From Streptomyces sp. CG4 (GTDB lineage: Bacteria > Actinomycetota > Actinomycetes > Streptomycetales > Streptomycetaceae), in assembly GCF_041080655.1 (NCBI RefSeq), contig NZ_CP163525.1, forward strand, positions 9,486,001 through 9,550,000: a stretch of 64,000 nt of DNA. Direction: 5' to 3'. Every line of letters begins with the position of its first letter. Positions within the stretch are counted from its first letter, which is position 1. This document shows, in pieces, positions 62,749-64,000 of the stretch. The notes under the pieces are model-generated. The model was given only the letters and a program-made list of their open reading frames with translations. It had not been told where the DNA came from and made no database searches. The translations under genes and the position numbers were made by a program.

Positions 62749-62773
62749 TGGAGCCTAGGGGAGTCGAACCCCT
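62749..62773 (-). other. tRNA 3'-end scar, probable att site
   Basis: On the minus strand AGGGG-TTCGACT-CCCCT is a perfect T-arm, followed by AGGCTCC and A, a 7-nt acceptor strand plus discriminator. The sequence is like the end of Streptomyces tRNA-Ala or a related tRNA. The anticodon arm and D-arm are absent upstream, so there is no functional tRNA. Such 3'-end fragments are typical crossover sites left by integrative elements. The downstream terminator is retained. Confidence 0.65.
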
Positions 62774-62834
62774 GGCATTCACCCGCCCGAAGAAGCCGAA
62801 CCCGGAAAGGGCCGAGGTGGACGTGCCTCTGCCA

Positions 62835-63119
62835 TCACTCGCTGAAGTACCCATACTCGTCAGGGTTCTTCGCACGGTCCGTAGCCTGCGCACAAGCCTC
62901 GACGAACGCGACGGCATCCTCGTCCGTCCTCCGGACCTGAGGCTCAACCTCCTGGCCAGGGCGTCGAGCGGTGTGCCATCGCACCGGCAGGTCCGTGTAG
63001 AGCTCGGTCTCGAACTCCCAGGCTGGTACGCACCATTGTGCAGGGCGGTCGATGTTGAGCCCTTCGCCACTGGGCAGGAACATGGCGTGGGCGTGCTGCT
63101 CGATCCGGCGGCCGGGCAT
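62835..63119 (-). CDS. Hypothetical small protein (uncertain)
   Basis: A 94-residue minus-strand frame reads MFLPSGEGLNIDRPAQWCVP, AWEFETELYTDLPVRWHTAR, RPGQEVEPQVRRTDEDAVAF, VEACAQATDRAKNPDEYGYF. Its mixed, acidic composition is unlike the Arg/Pro-rich shadow frames, so it is probably a real or recently real coding sequence. No family, signal peptide or ribosome site was recognised. It lies next to the tRNA scar, so it may be part of a lost integrative element. Confidence 0.45.
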   Translation of the reverse strand: MPGRRIEQHAHAMFLPSGEGLNIDRPAQWCVPAWEFETELYTDLPVRWHTARRPGQEVEPQVRRTDEDAVAFVEACAQATDRAKNPDEYGYFSE

Positions 63120-63470
63120 GCGATCTCGGATGGCCCGGATACCGACGGGCGGAAGATCGTCGGCGCATGGGGCTGCCGAGCCCGTCGTCCACCGGAGGCG
63201 GCCTGGTCGTCTTCCTCGAGGAACGACGCGGGAAATTCTTTGGTGCCGCAGAGCCAGCCCCTCTAAGGTGGGGCTTGCTCCTCGCGGTGGCCGCCGGCTG
63301 CCGCGGTCAGTCGTGTGGAGAACGGGAGGTGTGACCGATGGCTGTCTCTGTGATGGGCGCTGCCTGCATCCGGAAGTTCATCCATTCCACCTCCGTGGTC
63401 TCCGGCTGACCTCACTCTTCTCCCGCGCCAGTGAGCGCGGTGCCGGGGCCACCCTTGTGAAGGGTTCTCC
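63120..63470. other. Intergenic upstream of rsgA, no gene
   Basis: About 350 bases; frames lack motifs. AAGGG near 63460 serves the next gene. Confidence 0.4.
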
Positions 63471-64000
63471 TTGTCTTTCTCTTCTTCCGCGGGTTCGTCC
63501 TCATTTTCCTCGCTTCCTCTCGTGCCGTACGGCTGGGGCGAGGGATGGGAAGCGGAGTTCGTTCCGCATGCCGAGCAGGGTCTCCTGCCCGGTCGTGTCG
63601 TACGCGTCGACCGCGGCCAGTGTGACGTCGTCACCCCGGCCGGCATCGTCCGTGCCGACACCGAGTTCGTCGTCCCCCGCGACCCCATGAAGGTCGTGTG
63701 CACGGGAGACTGGGTCGCCGTCGACCCCGAAGGCAGCGACCCGCGGTACGTGCGGACTCTGCTGCCGCGCCGTACCGCCTCCCTGCGGTCGACGTCGTCC
63801 AAGCGTTCCGACGGACAGGTGCTGGCCACTAACATCGATTACGTCGTCATCTGTGTGTCGCTCGCGGCCGAACTGGACCTCGGGCGGATCGAGCGGTTCC
63901 TGGCCCTGGCCATGTCCTGTTCGAGCGGTGAGGCACTGCTGCATGAGTCGGCGCTCTCCTGGGAGAGCAGATGGACGTGGCGAGTCTCCGCAGGAACTGA
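63471..64000 (+). CDS. rsgA: Ribosome small-subunit GTPase RsgA, 5' part, odd tail
   Basis: TTG 63471 lies 8 bases after AAGGG and opens a frame that reaches the window end (176 codons). After a Ser-rich start it reads VPYGWGEGWEAEFVPHAEQG, RVVRVDRGQCDVVTPAGIVR, DWVAVDPEGSDPRYVRTLLP, TSSKRSDGQVLATNIDYVVI and AAELDLGRIERFLALA. This is the OB-fold domain and the start of the circularly permuted GTPase of RsgA/YjeQ, which matures the 30S subunit. After FLALA the family continues WESGAxPxVVLTKxDL (the G4 motif); here it reads MSCSSGEALLHESALSWESR, WTWRVSAGT. The gene may be truncated or fused at about 63910. Confidence 0.7.
   Translation, partial: MSFSSSAGSSSFSSLPLVPYGWGEGWEAEFVPHAEQGLLPGRVVRVDRGQCDVVTPAGIVRADTEFVVPRDPMKVVCTGDWVAVDPEGSDPRYVRTLLPRRTASLRSTSSKRSDGQVLATNIDYVVICVSLAAELDLGRIERFLALAMSCSSGEALLHESALSWESRWTWRVSAGT

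Noticed and set aside
62700..62773. tmRNA or a complete tRNA gene
   Set aside because: Only a T-arm and acceptor strand are present; no D-arm, anticodon arm or tag-coding region can be found upstream on the minus strand.

Overview
The window looks like an accessory, decaying stretch of a Streptomyces chromosome or a close actinomycete relative. G+C is very high, codons are strongly GC3-biased, GTG and TTG starts are common, and the gene families are typical of Streptomyces (VTC/DUF4956 pair, DUF2071, DUF3592, ECF-like sigma proteins with an LGWWPG tail motif, PucR-type regulators). There is no rRNA, no complete tRNA, no CRISPR array and no biosynthetic cluster. Functions below come from reading motifs and family resemblance; no database search was possible.

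Layout. 1-13.7 kb: a mosaic of intact genes (VOC proteins, a TIR-like-fold protein, a two-gene membrane/XRE locus, a VWA protein, the DUF4956-VTC pair) among remnants of IS5, IS256 and IS481 transposases and disabled GNAT and SDR genes. 14-23 kb: secreted or metabolic genes (alkaline-phosphatase-superfamily enzyme, DUF2071, dihydrolipoyl dehydrogenase, a beta-carbonic anhydrase lipoprotein, a CocE-type hydrolase). 23.8-27.4 kb: a sigma-like protein and an MmpL transporter.

27.7-38.5 kb is a coherent carbohydrate locus. A DeoR regulator and a secreted GH27 alpha-galactosidase face a tightly coupled minus-strand operon: ABC sugar-binding lipoprotein, two permeases, SIS isomerase/deaminase, ROK kinase, PfkB kinase and class II aldolase. 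The set fits import and breakdown of galactosamine/GalNAc- or galactose-type sugars to triose phosphates. TTGCTCA-like repeats lie upstream of all three transcription units and are candidate operators.

39-42.8 kb holds two transcriptional regulators and a second sigma-like paralogue with a zinc-binding motif and a tandemly duplicated hydrophobic tail. 43.5-45.9 kb holds an esterase and a polysaccharide deacetylase of the cell envelope. 46.3-49.4 kb is the most interesting locus: three translationally linked genes encoding a small EACC1-like protein, a caspase-family protease with an intact His-Cys dyad, and a helical-repeat protein, ending tail to tail with an APC permease. This is a candidate conflict/cell-suicide module.

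51.5-64 kb returns to a mosaic: a hydrolase, several frameshifted secreted proteins, a dead Tn3-family transposon (resolvase plus transposase pieces), a glutaredoxin-like protein, IS630 remnants, a TetR-DUF2306 pair around a clean palindromic operator, a tRNA 3'-end scar with its terminator (a likely attachment site), a 24-bp perfect palindrome, and the 5' part of rsgA running off the window with a non-canonical tail.
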